Positions 18,748-28,137 of a DNA stretch of 64,000 bases are shown piece after piece. Origin of the DNA: Woeseiaceae bacterium (lineage in GTDB: Bacteria; Pseudomonadota; Gammaproteobacteria; Steroidobacterales; Woeseiaceae); assembly GCA_028280615.1 (NCBI GenBank), contig JANQLK010000025.1, positions 1 through 64,000 on the forward strand. Reading direction: 5' to 3'. The position numbers and the translations under genes were made by a program. Position 1 is the first letter of the stretch. Every line of letters starts with the position of its first letter. The notes beneath the pieces were generated by a model that had not been told where the DNA came from, made no database searches, and saw nothing but the letters and a program-made list of their open reading frames with translations.

Positions 18748-19881
18748 ATGAGTCGTGCAGTATACGCGTTTTCCAGCCTGATGATGGCCTCGGCGCTGGT
18801 CGCCTGCGGCAACGAAGGGGGCGAGGCCGAGCTCACGCCCAGGTACGTCCACACGATCCGGGTCGAAGCCGCTTCGGGTTACGCCGAGCAGCAGAGCTAT
18901 ACGGGCCGGGTCGAGGCGGCGGCTTCGAGTGCGCTCGGTTTCGAGGTCGGTGGCCTGCTCGTCGACGTCACCGTAGATGACGGCGACAGGGTCAGCGCGG
19001 GCGAGGTGCTGGCGCGGCTCGACACGGCGCGGCTCGAGGCAAGTCACGCCGAGGCCGAGGCGGCGGTTGCGCTCGTGGGCGCCGACCTCGACCTGGCGCG
19101 GGCGACGCTCGCGCGCACCGAGGAGGCTTTCGACTACAAAGGCGTCTCGAGCCAGCAGCTTGATGAAGCCCGGCAGCGCGTGTCGGCGCTCGTGGCCCAG
19201 CAGCGGGTCGCCGAAGCGCGGCTCAAGCGCATCGATGTCGATCTCGACAAGTCGTCGCTCAGGGCGCCGTTCGACGGCACCGTCGTCAGGCGCAGCGCCG
19301 ACCCGGGCGCCGTGCTGGCCGCCGGGCAGGCCCTGATCGACATCCAGAGCGACCGCCGGCCCGAGGTGCGCGTTGGCATAACGCCGGAGGCCGCCGGCTC
19401 GCTCGAGGTCGGCGAGTCGTACCGGCTAACGATCAATGGCCGGGAGACACATGCGAGCCTGCGCGGCGTGGTGCCCCGGCGAGATGAGGTGACCCGTACG
19501 GTCGACGCGCTGTTCGTCATCGGCGGCGACGGGCAGGATGCGCGGCCCGGCGATGCCGCCGAACTCGAGAACACACGTTTCATCGAAGCGCCGGGCTACT
19601 GGGTGCCTGTCGCCGCGCTGGCCGAGGGACCGCGCGGGCTCTGGCAGGTGCTCGTCGCAGAGCAGGCAGCCGGCGGCGGCCATACGCTCGGTGCAAGAAC
19701 GCTCGAGGTGCTGTACTCCGACGGCGAGCGTGCGTATACGCGCGGCGCGCTCTCCGGTGGTGAGCGGGTCGTGGCGACCGGTACTCAGCGCGTCGTCGCC
19801 GGTCAGGCCGTGCGGCTCGACCGAAGCGCCGACGGCGCACGCGTTGCGCTCGCCGGCGAGGGAGAGGGCGATGACGACTGA
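18748..19881 (+). CDS. RND efflux periplasmic adaptor (membrane fusion protein) lipoprotein
   Basis: This is a 377-residue adaptor of the HlyD/AcrA type that links the RND pump to the outer-membrane factor. GAGGG lies 7 bases before the ATG. The N-terminus is a lipoprotein signal (SALVAC, Cys20). A lipoyl half-motif follows (ALGFEVGGLLVDVTVDDGDR, then VSAGEVLARLD), then a coiled-coil hairpin (about 85-150) and the second lipoyl half (LRAPFDGTVVRR). Beta-barrel and membrane-proximal domains complete it. Its stop overlaps the pump start by 11 bases. Confidence 0.93.
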   Translation: MSRAVYAFSSLMMASALVACGNEGGEAELTPRYVHTIRVEAASGYAEQQSYTGRVEAAASSALGFEVGGLLVDVTVDDGDRVSAGEVLARLDTARLEASHAEAEAAVALVGADLDLARATLARTEEAFDYKGVSSQQLDEARQRVSALVAQQRVAEARLKRIDVDLDKSSLRAPFDGTVVRRSADPGAVLAAGQALIDIQSDRRPEVRVGITPEAAGSLEVGESYRLTINGRETHASLRGVVPRRDEVTRTVDALFVIGGDGQDARPGDAAELENTRFIEAPGYWVPVAALAEGPRGLWQVLVAEQAAGGGHTLGARTLEVLYSDGERAYTRGALSGGERVVATGTQRVVAGQAVRLDRSADGARVALAGEGEGDDD

Positions 19882-22800
19882 ACCCGGTGTCCTCCGCGAT
19901 CTGCTGTTCCGCAATTCTCACCTGCTCGTGCTCGCCGTGCTCGTCATCGCGCTGGCGGGCCTGTCCGCCTTGTCCAACCTGCCGCGGATCGAGGACCCGC
20001 GGATCACGACCCGCAATGCGCTCGTGCTGACCCAGTTCCCGGGCGCGTCGGCCGAGCGTGTCGAGGCGCTCGTTACCGAGCCGCTCGAGGAAGAGCTTCG
20101 CGGCGTCGAGGAGATAAAGGAGATCAAGTCGACGTCGCGCGCCAATATCTCCATCTTGAGCATCGAGCTCGTGGACAGCATCGATGCATCGACCAACGAG
20201 CAGGCGTTTTCACGTATTCGCGACCGGCTTGCGGAGGCCGAGGCGGCGCTTCCCCCGGGCGCCGGTAAGCCGTCGTTCGACGACGAGCGCGGCGCCTCGG
20301 CCTTCGCGCTGGTCGTCGCGCTGTCGAGCACGGCCAACAATCAGCAATCGCTTGGCATGCTGAGCCGGCTCGGCGACGAACTGGCCGACCGGCTGCGCAA
20401 TCTGCCTGGCGCCGAGCGCGTGAGCGTGTACGGCGACACCGAGGAGGAAATCACGGTCACGCTGGACCGTGGCGAACTCGCCTCCCAGGGGCTCACGGCA
20501 GCCTCGATCGCCCAGCTCGTCGGCGCGGCCGATCCGAAAGGGGCGGCCGGCGCGCTGCGCGCAAGCGATCGCGACCTGTATCTCGAGGTGGGCGGTGAGC
20601 TCGACTCGGCCGCCCGCATCCGTGGCCTCGTGCTCAGGCAGGGCGCGGACGGCCGGCAGCTCAGGCTCGGCGACATCGCCCGCGTCGAACGTCGCTGGCG
20701 GGAGCCGCCCGAGAGCTACGGCTACGTAAACGGCGTCCGCAGCGTGTTCGTCGCGGCGGCGGCATCCGAAAACGTGCGCATCGACCGCTGGCAGGTCGCC
20801 GCCGATGCGGTTGTCGAACGCTTCGCGGCGTCGCTCGACGGCAGCGTCCGCGTCGAAGAGGTTTTCCGCCAGAGCGAGTACACGCGCGACCGGCTGTCGT
20901 CCCTGGGTAACAACCTCGCCATGGGTGCGGCCGTCGTAATGCTCGTCGTGCTCGTGGGCATGGGCTGGCGGGCGGCGCTGATCGTCGGCAGCGCTCTGCC
21001 GCTCTCGGCCTTCGCGACGCTGTTCGGGCTGACGTTCTTCGGCCAGCAGATTCACCAGATGACGATCTTCGGCATGATCATCGCGATCGGGCTCCTGATC
21101 GACAACGCGATCGTGGTGACCGACGAAATCCACAGGCGACTGCGCGCCGGCAGCGGCCGTCGCGAGGCCGTCGCCGGTGCCGTATCGCACCTGTCCGCGC
21201 CGCTGCTCGCGTCCACGGTCACGACCATCCTCGGCTTCATGCCGATCTTCCTGTTGCCCGGCAACATTGGCGACTTCGTCGGCCCGATAGCAATCAGCGT
21301 CGTGCTGGCGCTGTCGGCGTCGTTCGTGATCTCGCTGACGATCATCGCCGCACTCGCGGGCCGTTTCCTGGACCGCGACGGTGGGCCCGCCAGTCACGAT
21401 CGTCGCTGGTGGCGCGACGGCATCGAGGCCCGGCGACTCACCGCGTTAAGCCGGCGGCTGCTTACGCGCCTGTTCCAGCGTCCCGTTGCGGCAATCGGCT
21501 TGGCGCTGGTCCTGCCCGTGCTCGGCTTCGTGCTGGCCGGGACCTTGCGCCTCGAGTTCTTTCCGCCCGCCGATCGCGACCAGTTCGAGATCGAGGTCTG
21601 GATGGCCGACGACGCATCGGTGAGCCGCACCCGGGACCTGGGCCTCGAGATCGAGCAGGCTTTAAGAGAGCGCCCGGGCGTGCGCCAGGTGAGCTGGCTG
21701 GTCGGGGGCAGCCATCCGCAGCTCTACTACAACCGCATCATGAAGCAGGACAACAATGCGGCCTACGCGCATGCCATGGTCCTGGCCGAGTCGACGGCCG
21801 CCGCGAACCGGCTCGTTGTCGAACTGCAGGATGAGCTCGACGAGCGTTTCCCGGGCGCACAGATCATCGTTGCTCCGTTCGCGCAGGGGCCGCCCGTCGA
21901 TGCGCCGGTCGGCTTTCGCATCGTCGGACCGAGTTCCGCCACGCTGACCCGGCTCGGCAACGAACTGCGCCGGGTCATGCACGAGGTGCCCGGCATCCGC
22001 CACACGCGCGCATCGATCGCAAGCCGCGCCAAGCTGACCTTCGACGCCGACCAGGGCATGGCCGGCCGCGCGGGGCTGACGCTCGACGGCATCGCCGCCG
22101 AACTGCAGGGCAATCTCGAGGGCTTTACAGGCGGCTCCGTGCGCGAGGATCTCGAGACGCTGCCCGTCAGGATTCGCTACGACGGCGACGTTCGCGGCTC
22201 GTTCGCGAGCATCGCATCGATGCCGCTCACGGCCGGCTCGGGCGAGCGCTGGGTACCGGCCGATGCGCTCGGGGAGATGCGGCTCGAGCCCGAGAGCGCG
22301 AGCATCACGCGGCGCAACGGGGAGCGCGTCAACACGGTGCACGGCTGGGTGCGTCCCGGCGTGCTGCCGATCGAAGCGGCCAACGCGGTGCTGGCCAGGC
22401 TCGACGCCGCGGGCTTCGAACTGCCGCCCGGCTACCGGCTCGAGCTTGAGGGCGATAGCGACGCACAGCAGGATGCCGTCGCCGCGTTGACGACCTACCT
22501 GCCGGTTTTGCTCATGCTCATGGTGACGACGCTCGTGCTGTCGTTCAGGAGCGCCGCCGCGGCCGGCGTCATCGGCGCCGTCGCGCTGCTGTCGGCCGGA
22601 CTCGGAATGCTGTCGCTCAAGCTGTCGGGCTTCAACTTGGGCTTCAATCCGCTGATCGGCAGCGCCGGCCTCATCGGCGTCGCGATCAACGGCGCGATCG
22701 TCGTGCTGGCGGCGCTGCGTGCGAACCGCGAGGCACGGCAGGGCAGCGTCGCGGCGATCGTCGAGATCACGATCGGCGAAGCGCGCCACGTGCTCGCGAC

Positions 22801-24370
22801 GACGGCGACGACGATCGGTGGATTCCTGCCGCTGTTCGTGTTCTCCGGCGGGGAATTCTGGCCGCCGCTCGCCGTCGTGATTGCAGGTGGCGTCGGTTTC
22901 TCGGTAATCCTGTCACTCGTGTTCACACCGGCCGTGTTCGCGCTCATGACTCGCCCTTCGCCGCGGCTGGCGGCGTTGCCGGCCGGTTCGTCCGTGGCGG
23001 CCGTCCTGTTGCTGTTCCTCGGCGGCTGCGCAGTCGGGCCCGACTACGAAGCTCCGGATGCGGGCGACAGCGGCGAGTGGATCGACACGGCCGCGGAGGC
23101 CGGCGCCGGTCAGGCCGGCTGGTGGCGGGATTTCGACGATCCGCTGATCGAGGCCTACGTGACGACGGCGCTCGATACGAACAACGACGTCGCCGTCGCC
23201 CGTGCGAACCTTGCCGAGGCGCGAGCGCTGGCTCTCGTCGCCCGCTCCCGGCTCCTGCCGACGTTGAACGCGAACGGCAGCGTGACGGACTTCAAGCTCA
23301 GTGAGGAAAACCCCCAGTTCGCGAACGCCGCCGGTCTCGCGCCGCTCACGGGAGAACTGTACGACGCGGGCTTCGATTCGCGCTGGGAACTCGATGTGTT
23401 TGGCGGCAACCGTTCGAGGACCGCGGCGGGTTATGCGCGCGGCGAGCAGAGCGCGCATTTGCTCGAGGCCGTGCGCCTGAGCGTGGCAGCGGAGGTGGTA
23501 CGCGCTATCGTGGAACTCCGCGGACTGCAGCGTCGTCTCGACGTTGCGGAGCGGAACGAGGCCAACCAGACCGAGACGCTCACGCTCGTCGAGTCGCGGC
23601 AGCAGAGCGGGCTCGCGCCCGAACTCGACGTCCTGAATGCGCGAGCGCAGCTCGAGGGCACGCGGTCGAGCCTGCCGCAGCTCGAGGCGGGCATCCGTAC
23701 CGCCGCATTGCGCCTGGCGACCCTGACCGCGACCGATGCCGCGGCCGTGGTCGCGGACTTCACGCCGCGGAGGCCGATCCCGACGCTCGATCGAACGCTC
23801 GAACCGGGTCTGCGCGGCGACGTGCTGAGACGACGCCCCGACGTGCGCGCGGCCGAGCGTGCGATGGCTGCCGCTACGGCGGACCTCGGCGTGGCCGTCG
23901 CCGATTTCTATCCGAAGTTCACGCTCAACGCGAACTACGGCTGGCAGGCGCTGAGCACGTCGTCGCTCGGGGACCCGGCAACCGAGACGTCGGCGCTGCT
24001 CGGCATCGTCAGCGTGCCGCTGTTCGCGGGCGGCAGGCTCCGCGCCAATCGCGATGCAGCCGACGCGCGGCTCGTCGCGAGCGAGGCGCGCTACCGACAG
24101 GCCGTGCTGCTCGCGATCGAGGAGTCGGAGGGCGCGATCAACCGCTACCGCCGCAGCCAGGCAAGCGTCGCGCATTTGAGTGAGTCGGCATCGGCAAGCG
24201 CGGACGCGGCAGTCATCGCACGTCGACTCTACGAATCGGGACTGCGCGGCTTCCTGGCCGTGCTCGATGCCGAGCGACGCCGACTCATCGCCGAAGAGGC
24301 GCTGGCGAGCCGCCAGACCGAGGCGGTACTGAACCTGGTCGCCGTTTACAAGGCGCTGGGTGCGATCTAA
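19871..24370 (+). CDS. In-frame fusion of an RND efflux pump and a NodT-type outer-membrane lipoprotein
   Basis: This is one uninterrupted 1499-codon frame. Residues 1-1025 are a complete RND permease: TM1 from about 17-37, porter loops, the TM4 segment FGMIIAIGLLIDNAIVVTDE, a second half with GLTLDGIAAELQG, and TM12 ending VFTPAVFALM. Residue 1026 is a methionine (ATG at 22946) that opens a perfect lipoprotein signal: MTRPSPRLAAL, a hydrophobic run, then FLGGC with Cys1053. The NodT hallmark CAVGPDYEAPD and an outer-membrane factor of about 445 residues follow (RRRPDVRAAERAMAAATADL, VPLFAGGRLRANRD). No stop or frameshift separates them. It could be cleaved by signal peptidase II at Cys1053, or the outer-membrane part could be made from the internal ATG, although no Shine-Dalgarno precedes it. 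The TM4 motif has Asp-Asn where AcrB has Asp-Asp. Confidence 0.92.
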   Translation: MTTEPGVLRDLLFRNSHLLVLAVLVIALAGLSALSNLPRIEDPRITTRNALVLTQFPGASAERVEALVTEPLEEELRGVEEIKEIKSTSRANISILSIELVDSIDASTNEQAFSRIRDRLAEAEAALPPGAGKPSFDDERGASAFALVVALSSTANNQQSLGMLSRLGDELADRLRNLPGAERVSVYGDTEEEITVTLDRGELASQGLTAASIAQLVGAADPKGAAGALRASDRDLYLEVGGELDSAARIRGLVLRQGADGRQLRLGDIARVERRWREPPESYGYVNGVRSVFVAAAASENVRIDRWQVAADAVVERFAASLDGSVRVEEVFRQSEYTRDRLSSLGNNLAMGAAVVMLVVLVGMGWRAALIVGSALPLSAFATLFGLTFFGQQIHQMTIFGMIIAIGLLIDNAIVVTDEIHRRLRAGSGRREAVAGAVSHLSAPLLASTVTTILGFMPIFLLPGNIGDFVGPIAISVVLALSASFVISLTIIAALAGRFLDRDGGPASHDRRWWRDGIEARRLTALSRRLLTRLFQRPVAAIGLALVLPVLGFVLAGTLRLEFFPPADRDQFEIEVWMADDASVSRTRDLGLEIEQALRERPGVRQVSWLVGGSHPQLYYNRIMKQDNNAAYAHAMVLAESTAAANRLVVELQDELDERFPGAQIIVAPFAQGPPVDAPVGFRIVGPSSATLTRLGNELRRVMHEVPGIRHTRASIASRAKLTFDADQGMAGRAGLTLDGIAAELQGNLEGFTGGSVREDLETLPVRIRYDGDVRGSFASIASMPLTAGSGERWVPADALGEMRLEPESASITRRNGERVNTVHGWVRPGVLPIEAANAVLARLDAAGFELPPGYRLELEGDSDAQQDAVAALTTYLPVLLMLMVTTLVLSFRSAAAAGVIGAVALLSAGLGMLSLKLSGFNLGFNPLIGSAGLIGVAINGAIVVLAALRANREARQGSVAAIVEITIGEARHVLATTATTIGGFLPLFVFSGGEFWPPLAVVIAGGVGFSVILSLVFTPAVFALMTRPSPRLAALPAGSSVAAVLLLFLGGCAVGPDYEAPDAGDSGEWIDTAAEAGAGQAGWWRDFDDPLIEAYVTTALDTNNDVAVARANLAEARALALVARSRLLPTLNANGSVTDFKLSEENPQFANAAGLAPLTGELYDAGFDSRWELDVFGGNRSRTAAGYARGEQSAHLLEAVRLSVAAEVVRAIVELRGLQRRLDVAERNEANQTETLTLVESRQQSGLAPELDVLNARAQLEGTRSSLPQLEAGIRTAALRLATLTATDAAAVVADFTPRRPIPTLDRTLEPGLRGDVLRRRPDVRAAERAMAAATADLGVAVADFYPKFTLNANYGWQALSTSSLGDPATETSALLGIVSVPLFAGGRLRANRDAADARLVASEARYRQAVLLAIEESEGAINRYRRSQASVAHLSESASASADAAVIARRLYESGLRGFLAVLDAERRRLIAEEALASRQTEAVLNLVAVYKALGAI

Positions 24371-24531
24371 CAGTCTGTTGAAAAAGCCATCCATGGCTTT
24401 TTCAACCTCACGAACTGAAAAGCGCGGTTTTCAGTTCGCTCGCATTTTCAATGGCTTACCGCCATTAAAAATGTCGGCACGTCCCTGTGCCGGTCGCAGA
24501 CAGTCGAAAAACTGCGTTTTTCAACAGCCTG
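24371..24531. repeat. 161-bp five-hairpin element with terminal inverted repeats
   Basis: The element begins on the base after the pump TAA and ends on the base before the convergent transglycosylase stop. Its ends, CAGTCTGTTGAAAAA (24371-24385) and TTTTTCAACAGCCTG (24517-24531), are inverted copies with one mismatch. Inside are a 14-bp perfect stem (24377-24390/24393-24406), a 10-bp perfect stem (24412-24421/24428-24437), a 12-bp stem with one mismatch (24444-24455/24461-24472), a 6-bp stem (24475-24480/24487-24492) and a 7-bp stem (24506-24512/24516-24522). The T- and A-rich arms suit a bidirectional terminator. The terminal repeats look like a miniature mobile element. Confidence 0.8.
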
Positions 24532-26544
24532 CTAGTCCAACCGGGCGAGCCGCGTATCCGCCCTTTCGATCGGCGCGAGCTGCTCGCTCAGGCGCTTCGT
24601 CTCGCCTGTCATCCGCCAGTGGAAGATGGCTTCGGCGGCCATGACCCGGCGCACGTAGGCGCGTGTCTCGTTGAACGGGATGTTCGCGATCCACACCCGC
24701 GCATCGACGGGGCCGGTCTCGGGCAGCCAGGCATCGACGCGCCTCGGTCCCGCGTTGTATGCCGCCGTCGCGAGAATCGTGTTGCCGCCGTAGCGCTCGG
24801 CCATCTGGCCCAGGTACGTCGTGCCGAGACGGATGTTGGCCGAAGGATCGGTCAGCGTGTCGATACCGCGGTAGGGCAGGTCGAGCGCGCGCGCAACGCG
24901 CCGTCCGGTCGCCGGCATGAGCTGCATCAGTCCGATCGCGCCGGCCCGCGAGCGGATGTCACGCATGAACAGGCTCTCGCTACGTGCGATACCGTAGGCC
25001 CAGGTCGGGTCGATCTCGGCGGCTCCGGCGGACCGCTCGAACTCGCCGCGATACGGCAGCGGATAGCGCAGGCCGAGATCGTCGTACTCACCGATGTCGG
25101 CGACGGTCGCGATCGCCCGCGAATGCCAGCCCCAGCCGTGGGCGAGGATCGCGGCGTGGTATTTCTCGTCGGTCGTGAGCCTCGCGATGGCCGCGGTCCA
25201 CTCCGAGCGGCCGCGCCCGTCGAGCCCGACCAGGAAGAGTTCCCGCGCGCGGACGAGATCCGCCCGGCCGGCCATCTCGGCCAGCACATCGGGGTCCGGA
25301 TTGCTGACCGCTTCATCGAGCGGGTACGGCGCGCCGATCGCATCGGCCGCCAGGAAGCCGTGATAGCTCCGGTCGCGGGCGAGCGTCTCGTAGAGTTCGA
25401 GAGCACCGGCTTCATTGCCCGTCTTCTCGAGGGCCACCGCGCGCCAGTACTGCCAGTCCGTCAATGATCGCTCCGCGTCGGGCATGTGCCCGATGTCGCC
25501 GAGCAGCCGCGGCCATCGGGCCTCGCGGATGCTGGTCCTCGCGCGCCAGCGCAACACTTCGAGATCCTGTGCCGCATCCGGCAGCGCCGCGAGCAGCGCA
25601 TAGGCGCCGTCCAGCCCATCCCGGGCGGTCCACAGCGCGATGTGCCTGTCCACGTCCGCGATCGACTCGGCGCCAAGCTCGAGTGATCCCTTGAACGGCT
25701 CCCAGCGCCTGGCGGCGGCGACCGGGTCGCGGTAGGTCAGCCGCTCGACCGCGTACACGATCTGGGCTGCGGCGCTTGAGTCCCCGGACGAGGCGACGCG
25801 CTTGAGGAAGGCCTCGGGATCCGACTGTGCGGCGAGCCAGCGGCGCGCCTCGCGGACGTGGTCGTCGTCGATGGACTTGCCGAGCCAGTGCGCCAGCGTG
25901 AAATTGCGCGCCTCGATGGCGAGCTCGTAACGGCGCTCGTGGTCTTCCCGGTCGATGACGCCGCGCGCCTTGAGGGCGTCGAACAACGGGTCGCACTCGT
26001 CGACCTGGCTCATCGGAACGAGCCACAGCTCCTTGGCACGCAGCGCGACGCTACGGGCATTGCCGGTTTCGATCTCGGCGCTCAGCGCGAGGCAGTCGAG
26101 GCGGGCGATGCCGCGGCCCTGGTAGTAGCTGCGATAAACGTCGTTGAAGTTCGCGACGTCATTCTGCCGCCCGAGCCTGAGCGCGTAGCGGTAACGCAGC
26201 TCGCGCGCGGGCCGGGTGGTGCCGTATTCGTCGAGGTAGGCGTCCACCTCGGTGTTGTCGGCGCTACCGAGCGTCGCGCGCAGATACGCGGCGCGAAGGT
26301 CCGGCCAAAGGACGTACCGCTCGAGCAGTGCGCGCTCGTCGGCTTCGAGCGCCCAGACCGGTGACCAGTCGCCGAGTTCGGCGGCTTCGAAGACCTCGAG
26401 GAACAGCGTGCGCTGCTTTGTGATCGTGGCCTCGTCGACCGGACGCTCGTCGGCATTCGACATAGCGCCCGCGGCGATTGCGGCGAGCGCCAGGAGCACC
26501 GGGGCGGCGGTCGTCGTTCGCAATCCGTTGCGGCCCACGGGCAA
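24532..26544 (-). CDS. slt: Soluble lytic murein transglycosylase (Slt70-like)
   Basis: A 670-residue periplasmic enzyme that cleaves peptidoglycan glycan strands and leaves 1,6-anhydro ends. After a signal peptide (about 1-31, APVLLALAAIAAGAMSNADE) comes a long alpha-superhelical U domain. The C-terminal SLT domain contains YGIARSESLFM with the catalytic Glu (about 523), GLMQLMPATGRRVA, and ATAAYNAGPRRVDAWL. The start is uncertain: TTG at 26544, or GTG at 26538, neither with a ribosome site. It follows the Do-like protease gene by 9 bases and is probably co-transcribed with it. Confidence 0.92.
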   Translation of the reverse strand: MPVGRNGLRTTTAAPVLLALAAIAAGAMSNADERPVDEATITKQRTLFLEVFEAAELGDWSPVWALEADERALLERYVLWPDLRAAYLRATLGSADNTEVDAYLDEYGTTRPARELRYRYALRLGRQNDVANFNDVYRSYYQGRGIARLDCLALSAEIETGNARSVALRAKELWLVPMSQVDECDPLFDALKARGVIDREDHERRYELAIEARNFTLAHWLGKSIDDDHVREARRWLAAQSDPEAFLKRVASSGDSSAAAQIVYAVERLTYRDPVAAARRWEPFKGSLELGAESIADVDRHIALWTARDGLDGAYALLAALPDAAQDLEVLRWRARTSIREARWPRLLGDIGHMPDAERSLTDWQYWRAVALEKTGNEAGALELYETLARDRSYHGFLAADAIGAPYPLDEAVSNPDPDVLAEMAGRADLVRARELFLVGLDGRGRSEWTAAIARLTTDEKYHAAILAHGWGWHSRAIATVADIGEYDDLGLRYPLPYRGEFERSAGAAEIDPTWAYGIARSESLFMRDIRSRAGAIGLMQLMPATGRRVARALDLPYRGIDTLTDPSANIRLGTTYLGQMAERYGGNTILATAAYNAGPRRVDAWLPETGPVDARVWIANIPFNETRAYVRRVMAAEAIFHWRMTGETKRLSEQLAPIERADTRLARLD

Positions 26545-26553
26545 CGCGGGCCG

Positions 26554-27891
26554 TTACCGGATCTGCAGCATTAGCGGCCGATCGCCGCGGACGATCGACA
26601 AAAACAGGATCGGGTTTTCGCTCGCTGTCGCAATCAGATCCGCGATCGAGCGAACGGGCTGGCGATTGACCGCAACGATCACATCACCGGCCCTTAAGCC
26701 CCGCTGCGCCGCCGGGCTGCCGGGTTCGACCTCGGTCGTCTCGACGCCGTTGAGCTGTGCCGCCGTGTTCGAGGCGAACTGTGCGCCGGCCAGGCCCGGA
26801 TGGATGTCGCCGCCGCTGCCCGTGGCCGCGACGCGCTGACCCAGTTCGGCGCGCGCCGTGCGCCGGTCGCCGTCGCGAAGGTAGGTGATCGATACCTGGT
26901 CGCCGGCTGACATCAAGCCGATGGCGTTGGATAGCTCACGCGCGTTCTTGATCTTCTTTTCGTCGACCTCGACGATGATGTCCTCGACCCTCAAGCCGGC
27001 TTTTTCTGCCGCCGACTCGGGCAGTATTTCGGTGATCAGCGCGCCGGAATCGACGCTTGCGCCGAGCGCTTCGGCGGCGGCGCGGTCGATCGGCTGGATC
27101 GTAACCCCGAGCAGGCCGCGGCGCACTTCGCCGAAATCGAGAATCTGGTTCATGATCGAACTCGCGATCTCGGTCGGCACGGCAAAACCGATGCCGACGT
27201 TGCCGCCGGTTCGGCTGATGATCGCCGAGTTGATGCCGATGAGTTCGCCCTGCATGTTGACGAGCGCGCCGCCCGAGTTGCCCGGGTTGATCGACGCGTC
27301 GGTCTGGATGAAGTCCTCGTAGCCGTTGCCGATGCCCGTACGGCTCAGGGCGCTGACGATGCCCGACGTAACCGTGTGGCCGAGGCCGAAGGGGTTGCCG
27401 ATCGCGATGACGAAGTCGCCGACGCGCAGGCTGTCGGAGTCGCCGATCGGCATGTCGACGAGGTTGTCGCTGTCGACCCGGATCACGGCGATGTCGGTCG
27501 CGGCGTCCGAGCCGACGACCTCCGCGTCGAGCGAGGTGCCGTCCTGCAGCGTGATCTGGATTTCGTCGGCGTTCTCGACGACGTGATGATTGGTCAGGAT
27601 ATAGCCGTTGTTCGCATCGACGATGACGCCCGAACCGGCGCTGGCCACCTGGCGAGAGCGGCCGCCCTGTTCGGGGATGCCGAAGAAGCGGCGAAAGGCG
27701 TCGTCGGCATACGGTGAGCGGCCGGCGACGGTTTGCCGGACCGCGATGTTGACGACCGCCGGCGAGGCAGCCTCGACGATGGGCGCCAGGCTCGTGACGG
27801 GCTGGCCGTTGACCTCGGACGGCAGGGCGGCGTTGGCCACCGCGGCGCAGGCAAGTAACCAGCCGAGCAACAGAATTCGCAAACTGCTCAT
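26554..27891 (-). CDS. Do-like periplasmic serine protease (DegQ/DegP family)
   Basis: This 445-residue protease and chaperone handles misfolded envelope proteins. The start at 27891 has AGAGGT 6 bases upstream and gives a signal peptide ending AAVANA. The catalytic triad is visible: His in LTNHHVVENA (about 102), Asp in SDAATDIAVIR, and Ser in NPGNSGGALV (about 205). Two PDZ domains follow (about 265-340 and 365-440). The Q-linker loop is short, closer to DegQ and MucD than to DegP. The upstream frame continues to 28113 without protein-like content. A 12-bp palindrome lies in its promoter region. Confidence 0.93.
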   Translation of the reverse strand: MSSLRILLLGWLLACAAVANAALPSEVNGQPVTSLAPIVEAASPAVVNIAVRQTVAGRSPYADDAFRRFFGIPEQGGRSRQVASAGSGVIVDANNGYILTNHHVVENADEIQITLQDGTSLDAEVVGSDAATDIAVIRVDSDNLVDMPIGDSDSLRVGDFVIAIGNPFGLGHTVTSGIVSALSRTGIGNGYEDFIQTDASINPGNSGGALVNMQGELIGINSAIISRTGGNVGIGFAVPTEIASSIMNQILDFGEVRRGLLGVTIQPIDRAAAEALGASVDSGALITEILPESAAEKAGLRVEDIIVEVDEKKIKNARELSNAIGLMSAGDQVSITYLRDGDRRTARAELGQRVAATGSGGDIHPGLAGAQFASNTAAQLNGVETTEVEPGSPAAQRGLRAGDVIVAVNRQPVRSIADLIATASENPILFLSIVRGDRPLMLQIR

Positions 27892-27952
27892 AGCGTACCT
27901 CTGGACGTATCTTCCTAACGTTAACTCTGCGCGAGCACGCCTGAATAGACCG

Positions 27953-27964
27953 TGAACCGGTTCA
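27953..27964. promoter_or_regulatory. 12-bp perfect palindrome upstream of the Do-like protease gene
   Basis: TGAACCGGTTCA is an exact palindrome 62-73 bases before the start codon. It could be a dimer-type operator. I found no convincing sigmaE promoter (GGAACTT/TCTGA) beside it, so the envelope-stress control expected for this family is not shown here. Confidence 0.4.
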
Positions 27965-28137
27965 AGAGCGCTCTCCCTGGCCCGTATATCGGTGACGGAT
28001 GCGAGCCAGCGCCGCTTTCGGTCCGGACTCGGCTTGGAGTATAGAGAATCCAGCCGCAGGCGCCGCGGTTTCAATCCATAATCCCGTATGCAAACGATGC
28101 CCGGTTGCGACATAAGGTCGCAACCGGGCGATCACTC

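Noticed and set aside
20210-21397. A 395-codon antisense frame rich in His, Asp and Arg within the RND pump
   Set aside because: No recognisable domain, and fully inside a well-conserved pump sequence.
22913-24394. A 493-codon open frame antisense to the outer-membrane part of the efflux fusion
   Set aside because: Low-complexity Arg/Gly/Glu composition, typical of antisense frames in high-GC DNA. The plus strand carries clear NodT signatures.
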